In this document: piece by piece, positions 42,521 through 51,467 of the stretch
Layout of the letters: every line of letters starts with the position of its first letter
How positions within the stretch are numbered: position 1 is the stretch's first letter
From: Caldilinea sp. CFX5
GTDB taxonomy: Bacteria; Chloroflexota; Anaerolineae; Caldilineales; Caldilineaceae
Reading direction: 5' to 3'
Length of the DNA stretch: 64,000 nucleotides
NCBI GenBank assembly: GCA_021405325.1
Contig: QWII01000037.1
Location: forward strand, 124,001 to 188,000
Made by a program: the position numbers and the translations under genes
Notes under the pieces: model-generated
Told to the model about the DNA's origin: nothing
What the model saw: only the letters and a program-made list of their open reading frames with translations
Database searches by the model: none

Positions 42521-45321
42521 TAGAGTAAATTGAGTTGCTTCGCCCGCTCGATAGCCTCATAGCGGCTGCGGGCGTTGAGCTTGCCATAAATATGTTTGAT
42601 ATGGGTTTTGACGGTATTCACGGAGACGATCAGTGCGGCGGCGATTGCGGGACCGGATAAGTCGGCGTACAACAAACGAAGAACTTCCAACTCTCGCTCG
42701 CTGAGCGGCTCAATCAGATTTTGGATTTTCGCTTTTGGATTTTGGACTTGGGATTGACCGGCGGCGCCTGTTTGCCCAGCGGCAAAGGCGCGCAGTAAGG
42801 TTTGGCCATAGGCCGCCAGTGACGGCTCTTTCACGTCCGGCAAAAGCGCGCGTAGCAGGGCCGCCAGCGGCTCCCCTTCATCTAGAAAGAGGCGCTGGTA
42901 GCCTTCCGGTTGCGCCAGGATCAGCGCCTCGCACAATGTCTGTCGGGCCTGGGCTGGCTGGCGGCGGCGAGCGTACACCAGGGCGGTTAGGATGAGAATC
43001 TCCACTTCACTGCGCCCACGTTCCTGGGCACGTGCGTCTGCCAGATACTCTGCGAACAAGGGCAACGCCCCATCAGTCTGGCCTTGCGCAATGCGCAGGC
43101 GAGCGACGATCAACTGCTCTTGTTCTTGTTGCACCCAAGGAACGTCAACCGCCGGTTGGGAGCAGGTGTCTGCCCAATGCTGGACGGCCGTCAGGTCGCC
43201 GCTGGCGAGGGCAACGCGAGCCTGCTCGGCGCGCACTTCTCTGCGCAGCAAGGGCCAGCGGGGAGATGTCCGGGCGATCAGTTCTTGCAACAGCGCTTGG
43301 ACCTGCGCTGTCTCTCCGCACACCTGCTTGATCCGCGCCAGCAGCAGCGAACTATGCACCTGGAGTTCCTCATCGGCCAGGCGCCGGCCAATGGCCAGCG
43401 CTTGGGCCAGCTGTTGCTCGGCGGTTTCGAGTTGATTCCATTCCAGGCACAGCGCCGCCAACCCGATCAGCGCCCGCCCATGGTCAAAGTCGGCCCAGTG
43501 GGCGATGGTGCGCGGCGCCGCCCCGGTAATCCCATCCAGCACCTGCCGATAGAGATGGACCGCCTGATGTAGTTCTCCCCGCCGGGCGCAGACTTCGCCC
43601 AAGGTGAAGGTGGTGGAGAGCGCGGTATAGGCATCGCCAGCCGCTTCAAAGTGTATCCGCGCTTCCAGAAGCGCCTCCCGCGCAGATTTCAGCTTGCCAG
43701 CCGCCAGCCCCTCTGCCCCCACACCGAGTAGACCGAGACCCCGCCAAAACAAATCCTCCGGCGGCAGCAAATCGAGTGCCTGTCTGGCCGCAGCAAAGGC
43801 TTGCCGCAGATCGCCCTGCCACCAGGTGACCAGGGCGCGGAAGCCCAGCGCCCGCCCCAACTGCGGCTGGTTGCCCTCCGTGCGCCAACGCTCTTCGGCC
43901 AGCGCCAGGGGGCCTTGCAGCAGCGCCATCGTCGCCGGTGCGCGCTGATCCCCGGTAAAGAGGATCGCGACGGCATAGGTGAAACTGAGCATGGGGTGGG
44001 TCGCCAGCGTCTCCACGGGCAATTGTTCGAGCCAGCGGCGCAGGGTGTGATACTCATTGTTCACCACGGGTTGCCGTGCGATGGCCCGTTCGATGAGCAG
44101 CGCCGCCCGCCCGCACTCCTGGATAGCAAGGGCGCTTTCGATTGCTTCGCCCAGAAAACCATGTTGTTCATACCACTGACTCGCCCGCGCGTACAGGGCG
44201 GCCAGGCCAGCCTCGCCCAACCGCCGCCGAGCCTGGTGTTGCAGCGCCTCGGCAAAGAGGGCCTGATAGCGATACCATTGGTGCGCGCCATCCAACGGTA
44301 ATAAGAACAGATTGGCCCGTTCCAGTTCGGCTAGGCGGCTGGCGCTATCGTTGCGATTGGTGACAGCATCACACAGCGAAGCAGTCAAGCGGGGGAGGAA
44401 GGTGGTCTGGAGCAGAAAGGTTTGCAACGGCGCCGGCTGAACCCGGAACACCTCTTCGATCAGGTAAGCCAAAATATGACTGTGACCGCCGCCAAAGGTG
44501 TCCAGAAAATGCTCGACGTCGGTCAGCGTTGTGCGGTTTTGCAGGGCGAGTGTCGCCAGACGCAGCCCCGTCACCCAACCTTCGGTGCGGGCGTCCAGCC
44601 GGGCGATAGCGGCTGGCGGCAGTGGCAACGATAGCGTCTGCTGCAGAAATGTCGTGGTCTCCAACAGCGAAAAGCGCAGATCGGCGGCGGTCAGTTCGTT
44701 GATCGCCAGGCGGGCGCGCAGGCGCGCCAACGGCAGGGGCGGATCGTGGCGCGTGGTCATCACCAGGTGCAAGGTCGGCGGCAGATGATCGAGCAGGAAG
44801 GTCAGGCTGGCATGAATCTGCGCATTGGTGATAACGTGATAATCCTCCAGCACCAGGACGTTACGCACCGTGTCGGCTTGGGGTAAGGCGGCCAGTTCAT
44901 TGAGAAAGAGGGTGAGCAGCGTCTCAAAACTGGGCGGCTGCCGTGTGTGCAACTGCGCCAGTGCAGCCGCACCTAGGTCAGCGCCAAAGCGACGGCAGGC
45001 CGTCAAGCAATAGCGCCAGAAGCGCACAGGATCATTATCACCCGCATCGAGCGCCAGCCAGGCCACTTTGGCAGGATGAAGGGGGGCTTCCTCTGCTTCA
45101 TCCTTCATCCTGCCGCCCTCATCCTTTTGTTTGACCCATTGGCTCACAAGCGTGGTTTTGCCGAAACCGGCGGGGGCGGAGAGCAAGGTGAGTTTGCGTT
45201 CCAACCCTGCATCGAGACGGGCCAGCAGCGCTGCGCGCTCTACCAGAAGGCGATTCAGACGTGGTGGAAGCAGTTTGGTCTGTAGCAGATCATGAATACC
45301 CACTGCTTGCGACTGATCCAT
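42520..45321 (-). CDS. MalT-like LuxR-family ATP-dependent regulator 1
   Basis: 933 residues. Order: STAND-type ATPase with Walker A SAPAGFGKTT (about 48-57) and Walker B VLVLEDYHVI; a winged-helix and helical bundle; TPR-like repeats from about 430 to 830; and a C-terminal LuxR HTH (LSERELEVLRLLYADLSGPA...SVNTVKTHIKHIYGKL). MalT-type proteins bind an inducer and ATP and activate nearby operons. Two low-complexity inserts, QKDEGGRMKDEAEE and QSQVQNPKAKIQN, come from repeat DNA and are absent from the neighbouring paralogue. I chose ATG 45321 (AGAGGAG upstream, spacing long); TTG 45381 and the ATG pair at 45360-45363 are alternatives. Confidence 0.88.
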   Translation of the reverse strand: MDQSQAVGIHDLLQTKLLPPRLNRLLVERAALLARLDAGLERKLTLLSAPAGFGKTTLVSQWVKQKDEGGRMKDEAEEAPLHPAKVAWLALDAGDNDPVRFWRYCLTACRRFGADLGAAALAQLHTRQPPSFETLLTLFLNELAALPQADTVRNVLVLEDYHVITNAQIHASLTFLLDHLPPTLHLVMTTRHDPPLPLARLRARLAINELTAADLRFSLLETTTFLQQTLSLPLPPAAIARLDARTEGWVTGLRLATLALQNRTTLTDVEHFLDTFGGGHSHILAYLIEEVFRVQPAPLQTFLLQTTFLPRLTASLCDAVTNRNDSASRLAELERANLFLLPLDGAHQWYRYQALFAEALQHQARRRLGEAGLAALYARASQWYEQHGFLGEAIESALAIQECGRAALLIERAIARQPVVNNEYHTLRRWLEQLPVETLATHPMLSFTYAVAILFTGDQRAPATMALLQGPLALAEERWRTEGNQPQLGRALGFRALVTWWQGDLRQAFAAARQALDLLPPEDLFWRGLGLLGVGAEGLAAGKLKSAREALLEARIHFEAAGDAYTALSTTFTLGEVCARRGELHQAVHLYRQVLDGITGAAPRTIAHWADFDHGRALIGLAALCLEWNQLETAEQQLAQALAIGRRLADEELQVHSSLLLARIKQVCGETAQVQALLQELIARTSPRWPLLRREVRAEQARVALASGDLTAVQHWADTCSQPAVDVPWVQQEQEQLIVARLRIAQGQTDGALPLFAEYLADARAQERGRSEVEILILTALVYARRRQPAQARQTLCEALILAQPEGYQRLFLDEGEPLAALLRALLPDVKEPSLAAYGQTLLRAFAAGQTGAAGQSQVQNPKAKIQNLIEPLSERELEVLRLLYADLSGPAIAAALIVSVNTVKTHIKHIYGKLNARSRYEAIERAKQLNLL

Positions 45322-45424
45322 TTTTGCGCGTTGCTCCTCTTTTCTCCGCTGACGCGCCATCATTCTACGCAGTTTTGTCAATGCCCTTCGGCAACCTGTT
45401 GCCGAGGTTGTTCTTCAGCAAAGA

Positions 45425-45453
45425 GTATATGGCCTAGGAGCAGCGCTGTCAAT
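45425..45453 (-). promoter_or_regulatory. Consensus sigma-70 promoter of MalT-like gene 1
   Basis: Read on the minus strand: TTGACA (45448-45453), 17-base spacer, TATACT (45425-45430). It is near-perfect and would start transcription about 95 bases before ATG 45321. The rest of the 407-base gap between the divergent regulators (45322-45728) holds no gene. Confidence 0.65.
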
Positions 45454-45728
45454 TCCGCCCATAGAGAAGGGTGTATTTCAGATAGGGCGCCTACCGGAGC
45501 GCCGTGGAAAGGCAGTGGTTACTGAAAGTGGGTCATAGCCCGTTTATACCCGTTTTTTGTGTCCCGCTCTAGAGTAAATTGGCGAAGCTACGGTACGGTG
45601 GGAGCGATTGGCGGGGAGAGTAGGAATGTTGCCCGCGCAAGAACAGGAGTACGGCCCATGAAGCTTCAACGTTATCGCTGCGGCCTCGTGGTCATTGGGT
45701 GGTTGCTCTTCCGGCTACCGTAAGGTTT

Positions 45729-48557
45729 ATGGCAGTGACAAAACAATCGTCAGTACGCACAAACAGCACGAGTGATAAGGTTACGGCGCCCACAGCGGAC
45801 AGTCCATGTCCGCTGCTCGTCACGAAGCTGTACATACCGGCTGCCTACGCCAATCAGACGCTACGGCCACGCTTGCTGGCGCAGTTGAATGCCGGCCTGC
45901 GGGGGAACCTGGTGATAATCTCCGCCCCCGCCGGCTTTGGCAAAACCACCTTGCTGGCGCAGTGGCATGCCCAGGCCGACGCCGCGGCGTTCCCGCACCG
46001 GATGGCTTGGGTAACGGTGGACGCCGGCGACAACGACGTGCACCAATTCTGGCGCTATGTTGTCGCCGCCCTACAACGGGAACAACCGGGCGTGGGCGCC
46101 GCTACGCAAGCCTTGTTGGCGGCCAACCAAACGCCGCTGGAAACCGTGCTGACGACTTTGCTCAATGAACTGCTTGCCGCTCCAGCCGACTATATCCTCG
46201 TGCTGGATGATTATCATCTGATCGAGGCGCCGGCGGTGCATGAGTCGCTCGCTTTTCTGCTTGACCATCTGCCGGATAACCTGCACCTGGTGATCCTGGG
46301 GCGCAGCGACCCGCCCTTGCCGTTGGCGCGGCTACGGCTCGCCGGCGCGTTGACCGAAGTGCGCGCGGCGGATTTGCAATTTACCGACGCAGAAACCACG
46401 GCTTTTCTCAACCAGACGATGGACTTAGAGCTGGCGCCGGCGGAGATTACGGCGTTGGCCGCCCGCACCGAAGGCTGGATCACCGGGCTACAAGCGGCGG
46501 CGCTCTCCCTGCAAGGACACCCTGATCCGGCGGCGGCGATCCGGGCCTTTAGCGGCGCCCATCGTTATATCCTCGACTACCTGGTTGAGGAAGTCCTCCA
46601 GCAACAGCCGCCGGTGCGCCAGACCTTTCTGCTCCACACGGCGATCCTCAACCGACTCTCCGGCCCGTTATGTGATGCGGTCATGGGGTGGGCGGCGCCA
46701 ACCCTAGATGCGCCGCCGGCGCCCAAAAGTCAGACGATCCTGGCAGCGTTGGAGAGCGCTAATCTCTTTATCACCCCGTTGGATGCCACCCGCACCTGGT
46801 ATCGCTATCATCCGCTCTTTGCTGACCTCTTGCGCAAACGGCTCTATGAAACCCAGCCGGCGCTGGCGCCAACGTTGCACCAGCGGGCTGCCGCCTGGTA
46901 TGAAGCCCAGGCGTTGTGTGATGAGGCGGTAGCTCATGCGCTGGCCGCGCACGATCTGCCTCATGCCGCCCGGCTGATTGGCCCCATCGCGCCGACATTG
47001 ATCATGCGGGGGGAACTCCCAAAATTACGGCGCTGGTTGCAGGCGCTGCCGACCAGCCTGTTGCATACCGATCCCGAACTGGCGCTGGCTGCCGCCTGGC
47101 TGGCCCTGTTGTCAGGCGCGGTCGCTGATCTCGCCCCTCATCTCCACGCCGTCGAACAGGGTCTGGCGCAGCTCACCGCTGCCGGTGAGCGTGAAACCAT
47201 GCAAGCGCGCAGTCAGGCTATTCGCGCCCTACACGCCGCGCTGCAAGGCGATGCGGCGATTGGGCGCGCCCTGGCCCAGCAGGCGCAGACAAAGTTACCC
47301 AGCCACTATCCGCTGGCGCGTAGCTTGCTCGCCTTTGCCGAGGGCGTGGTCGAGCAAACCCAGGGCAACCTGACGACGGCCAGGCGGGCCTTTGTCGAGG
47401 CGCAGGCCCAGAGCGAAGCCGGCAACAACCTCCTGGTTGCCCTTTTGGCCAACCGCTATCTGGTCAATTTAGAGATCGCGGCGGGGCAACTGCGGCAGGC
47501 CGCAACCCTGGCCCAGGCCGCCCTAGCCCTGAACGCACAAGAGCAGGCTGTCGGCGCCCCGCGTTTGCCCGTGGCCGGCGCTGCCCATGTTGGGCTGGGG
47601 AAGGTATTGTTCGAGTGGAATGATCTGGCCGCGGCACGGCGGCACCTGGAACAGGGCGTGCAATGGGCGGGCGATGAGGGGGGCATCGGGGTGGCCTGTG
47701 AAGGCTATCTTCTGTTGGCCGATCTGCACCAGGCGCAAGGGGATGTAGCGGCGGCCTGGCGCGCCCTATGGACGGCGGAACAGCACTTCCAACATTCGCC
47801 GCACCCCGCTGCCGGCGTGAAAATAGCCTTTTTTCGGGCGCGTCTTGCCTTGGCGCAGGGTGATAACGCCCCGTTCCGCCAGTGGCTGGTCGCCGCCCAA
47901 CTCACGGTAGCGGATGCGGTGACGCCTGCCAACCTCACGCTCTATCTCACCTTTGCCCGTTGGTTACTAGCCGAACAACAATTGACCCAAGCCCATACCC
48001 TGTTGGCCCGGCTGGCGCACTACGCCGCCGATGCTGGTTGGTGCGGTGATCTCATCGCCATTCAGGTGTTACAGGCGCTCGCCTGGCAGCGCCAGGGTGA
48101 GATGGAAGAAGCGCTCATCACGCTCCGGCAGGCGTTAACCGCGGCCGCGCCGGAAGGCTATGTACGCACCTTTGTCCAGGAAGGAGACGCCATGTACAGG
48201 TTGCTGGCGGCTGGCGGCTTACAGTATGCAGAGGCGGCGCCGTCCTTGTTTGCCTACGTGAACCGCTTATTGGCGGCCTTTGATCCTGCACCGAATACAC
48301 CGGAAGCGCAAGCGATAGCCGCCGCTAACGGCGATACCGCAACAGCGATTCTCGATCTGGTGGAACCGTTGAGCGAACGGGAGATTCAAGTGCTGCATCT
48401 GCTGGCCAACGGCGCCACCAACCAGGTGATCGCCGAGGAATTGGTCATTGCCTTGACAACGGCTAAAAAGCATGTGAGCAACATCATCGGCAAGCTGGGC
48501 GTCGCCAATCGCACCCAAGCCGTCGCGCGGGCGCGCGCTTTGGGCTTGCTCACCTGA
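45729..48557 (+). CDS. MalT-like LuxR-family ATP-dependent regulator 2
   Basis: 942 residues with the same order as its divergent neighbour: Walker A SAPAGFGKTT, Walker B ILVLDDYHLI, helical and TPR-like region, and C-terminal HTH with LSEREIQVLHLLANGATNQV and TTAKKHVSNIIGKLGVANRT. The two proteins align throughout but differ enough to be old paralogues. It has no repeat-derived insert. ATG 45729 follows TAAGG. Its likely targets are the genes downstream, whose promoter (48624-48652) lies just past its end. Confidence 0.88.
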   Translation: MAVTKQSSVRTNSTSDKVTAPTADSPCPLLVTKLYIPAAYANQTLRPRLLAQLNAGLRGNLVIISAPAGFGKTTLLAQWHAQADAAAFPHRMAWVTVDAGDNDVHQFWRYVVAALQREQPGVGAATQALLAANQTPLETVLTTLLNELLAAPADYILVLDDYHLIEAPAVHESLAFLLDHLPDNLHLVILGRSDPPLPLARLRLAGALTEVRAADLQFTDAETTAFLNQTMDLELAPAEITALAARTEGWITGLQAAALSLQGHPDPAAAIRAFSGAHRYILDYLVEEVLQQQPPVRQTFLLHTAILNRLSGPLCDAVMGWAAPTLDAPPAPKSQTILAALESANLFITPLDATRTWYRYHPLFADLLRKRLYETQPALAPTLHQRAAAWYEAQALCDEAVAHALAAHDLPHAARLIGPIAPTLIMRGELPKLRRWLQALPTSLLHTDPELALAAAWLALLSGAVADLAPHLHAVEQGLAQLTAAGERETMQARSQAIRALHAALQGDAAIGRALAQQAQTKLPSHYPLARSLLAFAEGVVEQTQGNLTTARRAFVEAQAQSEAGNNLLVALLANRYLVNLEIAAGQLRQAATLAQAALALNAQEQAVGAPRLPVAGAAHVGLGKVLFEWNDLAAARRHLEQGVQWAGDEGGIGVACEGYLLLADLHQAQGDVAAAWRALWTAEQHFQHSPHPAAGVKIAFFRARLALAQGDNAPFRQWLVAAQLTVADAVTPANLTLYLTFARWLLAEQQLTQAHTLLARLAHYAADAGWCGDLIAIQVLQALAWQRQGEMEEALITLRQALTAAAPEGYVRTFVQEGDAMYRLLAAGGLQYAEAAPSLFAYVNRLLAAFDPAPNTPEAQAIAAANGDTATAILDLVEPLSEREIQVLHLLANGATNQVIAEELVIALTTAKKHVSNIIGKLGVANRTQAVARARALGLLT

Positions 48558-48623
48558 AGCGGCGATCCACCGATCAGGAGCGGCGCCTCCCAATAATACT
48601 CCCCTCGCTACTCCCTTTGACCA

Positions 48624-48652
48624 CTGACAGCCGCGCCCACGCCTGCCATAAT
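48624..48652 (+). promoter_or_regulatory. Promoter with conserved upstream element, copy B
   Basis: -35 CTGACA (48624-48629), 17-base spacer, -10 CATAAT (48647-48652), 60 bases before the 80-residue protein gene. The upstream CTACTCCCTTTGACCACTGA is the same element as at copies A and C, with few changes. Confidence 0.6.
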
Positions 48653-48711
48653 GACCTTCACCAAGGGCGTAACCCGATTGGGGCGACCAAGTAGAAAGGG
48701 AGCAGACAAGG

Positions 48712-48954
48712 ATGACCGCTTCGCCGGAATATTATGAAATTCGCATTCGTGGTCAATTGGACAGTAGCTGGAGCGCCTGGTTTGGTGGACTCACCGTAAC
48801 GCCGCTGGCGAATGGGGAGACGTTAATCACGGGCGCGCTACCCGACCAGGCCGCCTTACATGGCATTTTGGCCAAGCTACGCGATTTGAACTTGCCGATC
48901 CTCGCCGTCATCCGTGTGCCAGGTGGCGCGCCGCCAGCGACAGGTTCAACCTAA
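48712..48954 (+). CDS. Conserved 80-residue protein, function unknown
   Basis: A small soluble protein with two clear parts: YYEIRIRGQLDSSWSAWFGG (strand-helix) and TLITGALPDQAALHGILAKL followed by RDLNLPILAV. I recall very similar proteins (Y-Y-E-I-R..G-L...W..WF.GL...GET...G...DQ.ALHG.L..I.DL.L) annotated as hypothetical in Chloroflexota and Cyanobacteria. Probably a small alpha/beta domain that binds a partner. The start follows AAAGGGAGCAGACAAGG. It is the first gene after promoter copy B. Confidence 0.72.
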   Translation: MTASPEYYEIRIRGQLDSSWSAWFGGLTVTPLANGETLITGALPDQAALHGILAKLRDLNLPILAVIRVPGGAPPATGST

Positions 48955-48995
48955 ATTTTTCCTGCCGCCAGCTTAGCGATACGAAAGGAACAACG

Positions 48996-50303
48996 ATGAA
49001 CGAGCGGATACAACAAACAAACAAGCAGGGGTGGCGTCTTTTCCTGGCGCTGGTGATGGTAGGACTGTTCAGTATAGGGCCAGTCCAGCCTGTCTACGCG
49101 GCCGATTTTCGCAGCGGCGACACCATAGTAATTGGCGCCGATGAAGTGGTTGACGATGATCTCTTTGTCTCCGGTCAAACGGTGATTGTCGATGGCGTGG
49201 TGACCGGTAACCTTTTTGCCGCAGGTGGAACGGTGGCGGTCAATGGTTCTGTCAACGGCAGTCTCTTTATCACCGGCCAGTCATTGGCGGTCAATGGGGT
49301 AGTGGATGGCAGTGTCTATGCCGCCGGCTATGCCCTCACGCTCGGCCCAGCAGCGGCCATTGCGCGGAATCTCTACTTTGGCGGTTTTAGTCTGACCACG
49401 GCGTCGGCTAGCCGGATTGGCCGCAGCCTGTATGGCGGTGGTTATCAACTGCTCCTCAACGGTGCGGTGACGAACGATGTCAATGTCGGCGCCAGTGCGC
49501 TGGAATTGAATGGCAGCGTCGGCGGCGATGTGCGGGGCACGGTCGGCAACCCGGAAGAGCCTACGCCGACCATTTTCATGCCCTCCTTCACCGGCTCCGT
49601 GACCGCTGTGCCGCCAGGGTTGCGTGTTAGCGAGGATGCCCAGGTGGCGGGGGATGTGGCGGTCACGATGGCTGCGGTTTCACCGGCGGACGTTGCGCCT
49701 TTCTATTCGCCGGCAAACGCGCGCACGCGCTGGCTCATCGGCGAATTTATCACCCTGTTGCTCATTGGCGCCTTGCTGCTCTGGCTACGCCCAACCTGGC
49801 TGCGCCGCACCAGCACGGCGGCCGAACAGTGGTTGCCCAGCATGGGGCGGGGCTTACTAACCCTCTTCGCCGCCGTCATCCTGATTCCGGTGGCGTTGGC
49901 GCTGATCATCCTGCTGGCCCTCGCCGGCGGCTGGCTAACCTTCGGCCAACTGGCCGCGCCGATTCTGGGCGTGGGCCTGGCCGCCCTGGTGCTGGCCATT
50001 GCCCTCTTGCTCTTTGTCGCCGGCCTGCTGAGCAAGATCATTGTCGCCTATCTCGGCGGCCGGCTGCTGTTGCGGCGGTCGCTGACGGCGTCACGTTCCG
50101 GCCTGGATTTCGTCGCCCTGGCCGTGGGTCTGGTGATCTACATGGTGCTGCGGGCGCTGCCCTTTGGCATCGGCTGGGTGATCGGCCTGCTTGTGACGTT
50201 GCTTGGCCTCGGTGCGATCTGGGTCATGTGGCGCCGCATCCCACGACCACGTACCGTAACCGTCGTGACCACACGCGAGCGCAGCCGGGAAGTGCCGGTG
50301 TAG
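48996..50303 (+). CDS. Exported bactofilin-like repeat protein with membrane domain
   Basis: 435 residues. A signal peptide (LFLALVMVGLFSIGPVQPVYA) leads to a right-handed beta-helix of about 150 residues with repeats of the VxVNGxVxGxLFxxG type (IVDGVVTGNLFAAGGTVAVN; GSVNGSLFITGQSLAVNGVV), as in polymer-forming bactofilins. Three to four membrane helices follow (LIGEFITLLLIGALLLWLRP, LLTLFAAVILIPVALALIIL, ...). The combination is typical of DUF8173-like envelope proteins. It could form filaments on the outer face; this is inferred. Starts after AAAGGAACAACG. Confidence 0.8.
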   Translation: MNERIQQTNKQGWRLFLALVMVGLFSIGPVQPVYAADFRSGDTIVIGADEVVDDDLFVSGQTVIVDGVVTGNLFAAGGTVAVNGSVNGSLFITGQSLAVNGVVDGSVYAAGYALTLGPAAAIARNLYFGGFSLTTASASRIGRSLYGGGYQLLLNGAVTNDVNVGASALELNGSVGGDVRGTVGNPEEPTPTIFMPSFTGSVTAVPPGLRVSEDAQVAGDVAVTMAAVSPADVAPFYSPANARTRWLIGEFITLLLIGALLLWLRPTWLRRTSTAAEQWLPSMGRGLLTLFAAVILIPVALALIILLALAGGWLTFGQLAAPILGVGLAALVLAIALLLFVAGLLSKIIVAYLGGRLLLRRSLTASRSGLDFVALAVGLVIYMVLRALPFGIGWVIGLLVTLLGLGAIWVMWRRIPRPRTVTVVTTRERSREVPV

Positions 50304-50390
50304 CGATGCACCGTGCACAGGCTGGAAAGAAAAGTAACCGTGCAAACGGCAGCAACGCCCCAAGCAGGGGCATAACGAAGGAGAACGATT

Positions 50391-50618
50391 ATGCGTGAAC
50401 AACATGATAAACAACCCAGACACACCAGCGCCGGCCAAAGGGGCGTCTGGATGGCGATTGGAATTGCGATTGGGATTGCGATTGGCGTGGTGGTGCTGAA
50501 CAATGTGGGGATCGGCATTGCGATTGGCCTGATCTTCGGCATTGCCATTGACGCCATCAGGCGGCAGGAGCGCCAAAAGATGGAGCGGAACGGTGAACAA
50601 GCCGGCTCAGACTCATGA
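50391..50618 (+). CDS. Small glycine-zipper membrane protein
   Basis: 75 residues. Two Gly/Ile/Ala-rich helices form one hydrophobic run (MAIGIAIGIAIGVVVLNN and VGIGIAIGLIFGIAIDAI) with charged ends. The DNA shows the matching GGGATTGCGATTGG repeats. Such glycine-zipper proteins oligomerise in membranes; role unknown. AAGGAGAACGATT is a good ribosome site. Confidence 0.7.
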   Translation: MREQHDKQPRHTSAGQRGVWMAIGIAIGIAIGVVVLNNVGIGIAIGLIFGIAIDAIRRQERQKMERNGEQAGSDS

Positions 50619-50657
50619 CTTCGCCCATCTGGAGAACTGATGGTACGCAGCTTCTCC

Positions 50658-50711
50658 TGGGAACGCCGGCATCCTGCCGGCCCGCCGCCAGGGATGGCGG
50701 CGCTCCCAAAT
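50658..50711. repeat. Dispersed palindromic repeat, family R3 copy 2
   Basis: The same 24 bases as 42444-42467 (TGGGAACGCCGGCATCCTGC and CGGC) are followed by a related CGCCAGGGATGGCGGCG hairpin. An open frame from 50640 runs through it into the DUF998 gene, but this part should not be counted as protein. Confidence 0.75.
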
Positions 50712-50744
50712 CGATACTTAATGATTGCGAAAAAGGAGTTGACG

Positions 50745-51416
50745 ATGGCTGAAACTTATTTCACGGAACAAACGCACCGCACCCCTGTGCAACACCCACA
50801 CCGGTTGAGCCAGCTTGCGGCATGGGGGGCGCTGGGGCAAGTGCTGCTGCTGGCGAGCGCCTGGCTGTTGCCTCTGGCCTCCGAGTATACGCTGATCGGC
50901 GACAACATCAGCGAACTGGTGCTGGGTCGTTACGGCTTTGTCCAGACGCTGGCCTTTCTCCTCTCCGGGCTGGGGACGCTGGGCCTGGCCTACGCCATTC
51001 GCCAGCTTACGCAGGGCGCGTGGGGATCAGCCGTCGGCTCACTGTTGATTGGCCTCTATGGGCTGGGGGCGATTCTCGTGGCGATTTTTCCCACCGATCG
51101 CATTGATATGCCAGCCGATCTGTTGGCGCTGTCCACGACCGGCCTGATCCATAGCCTTGTCGCCCTGGTCAGCTTTGTCTGCGTGACCATCGGCATGTTT
51201 GTCCTCGCGTGGACCTTCAGCAAGGACGCCCGTTGGCGCTCACTCCTGCCCTGGGCGGGGATCTTGCCGGGGGCGGCGCTGGCGCTGCTGATCGTGTCGG
51301 GCCAAGGGCCATGGGTCGGGATCATGCAGCGGGCGCTCGTCACCGTGATTGCCGGCTGGCTCATCCTGGTGGCGATCCGCATTCGGTCGCTGGCCACTGC
51401 GGGGGCGGGTGACTGA
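50745..51416 (+). CDS. DUF998 membrane protein
   Basis: 223 residues with six helices, such as WGALGQVLLLASAWLLPLAS, ISELVLGRYGFVQTLAFLLS, VGSLLIGLYGLGAILVAIFP (with the PTD motif of the family) and IHSLVALVSFVCVTIGMFVL. DUF998 proteins are widespread with no known function. ATG 50745 follows AAAAAGGAGTTGACG. It precedes the amidohydrolase gene by 51 bases. Confidence 0.85.
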   Translation: MAETYFTEQTHRTPVQHPHRLSQLAAWGALGQVLLLASAWLLPLASEYTLIGDNISELVLGRYGFVQTLAFLLSGLGTLGLAYAIRQLTQGAWGSAVGSLLIGLYGLGAILVAIFPTDRIDMPADLLALSTTGLIHSLVALVSFVCVTIGMFVLAWTFSKDARWRSLLPWAGILPGAALALLIVSGQGPWVGIMQRALVTVIAGWLILVAIRIRSLATAGAGD

Positions 51417-51467
51417 TCGCCGATGCTTGCTATCAACCAGTTTTTATCACGACCCAAGGAGGTTACG

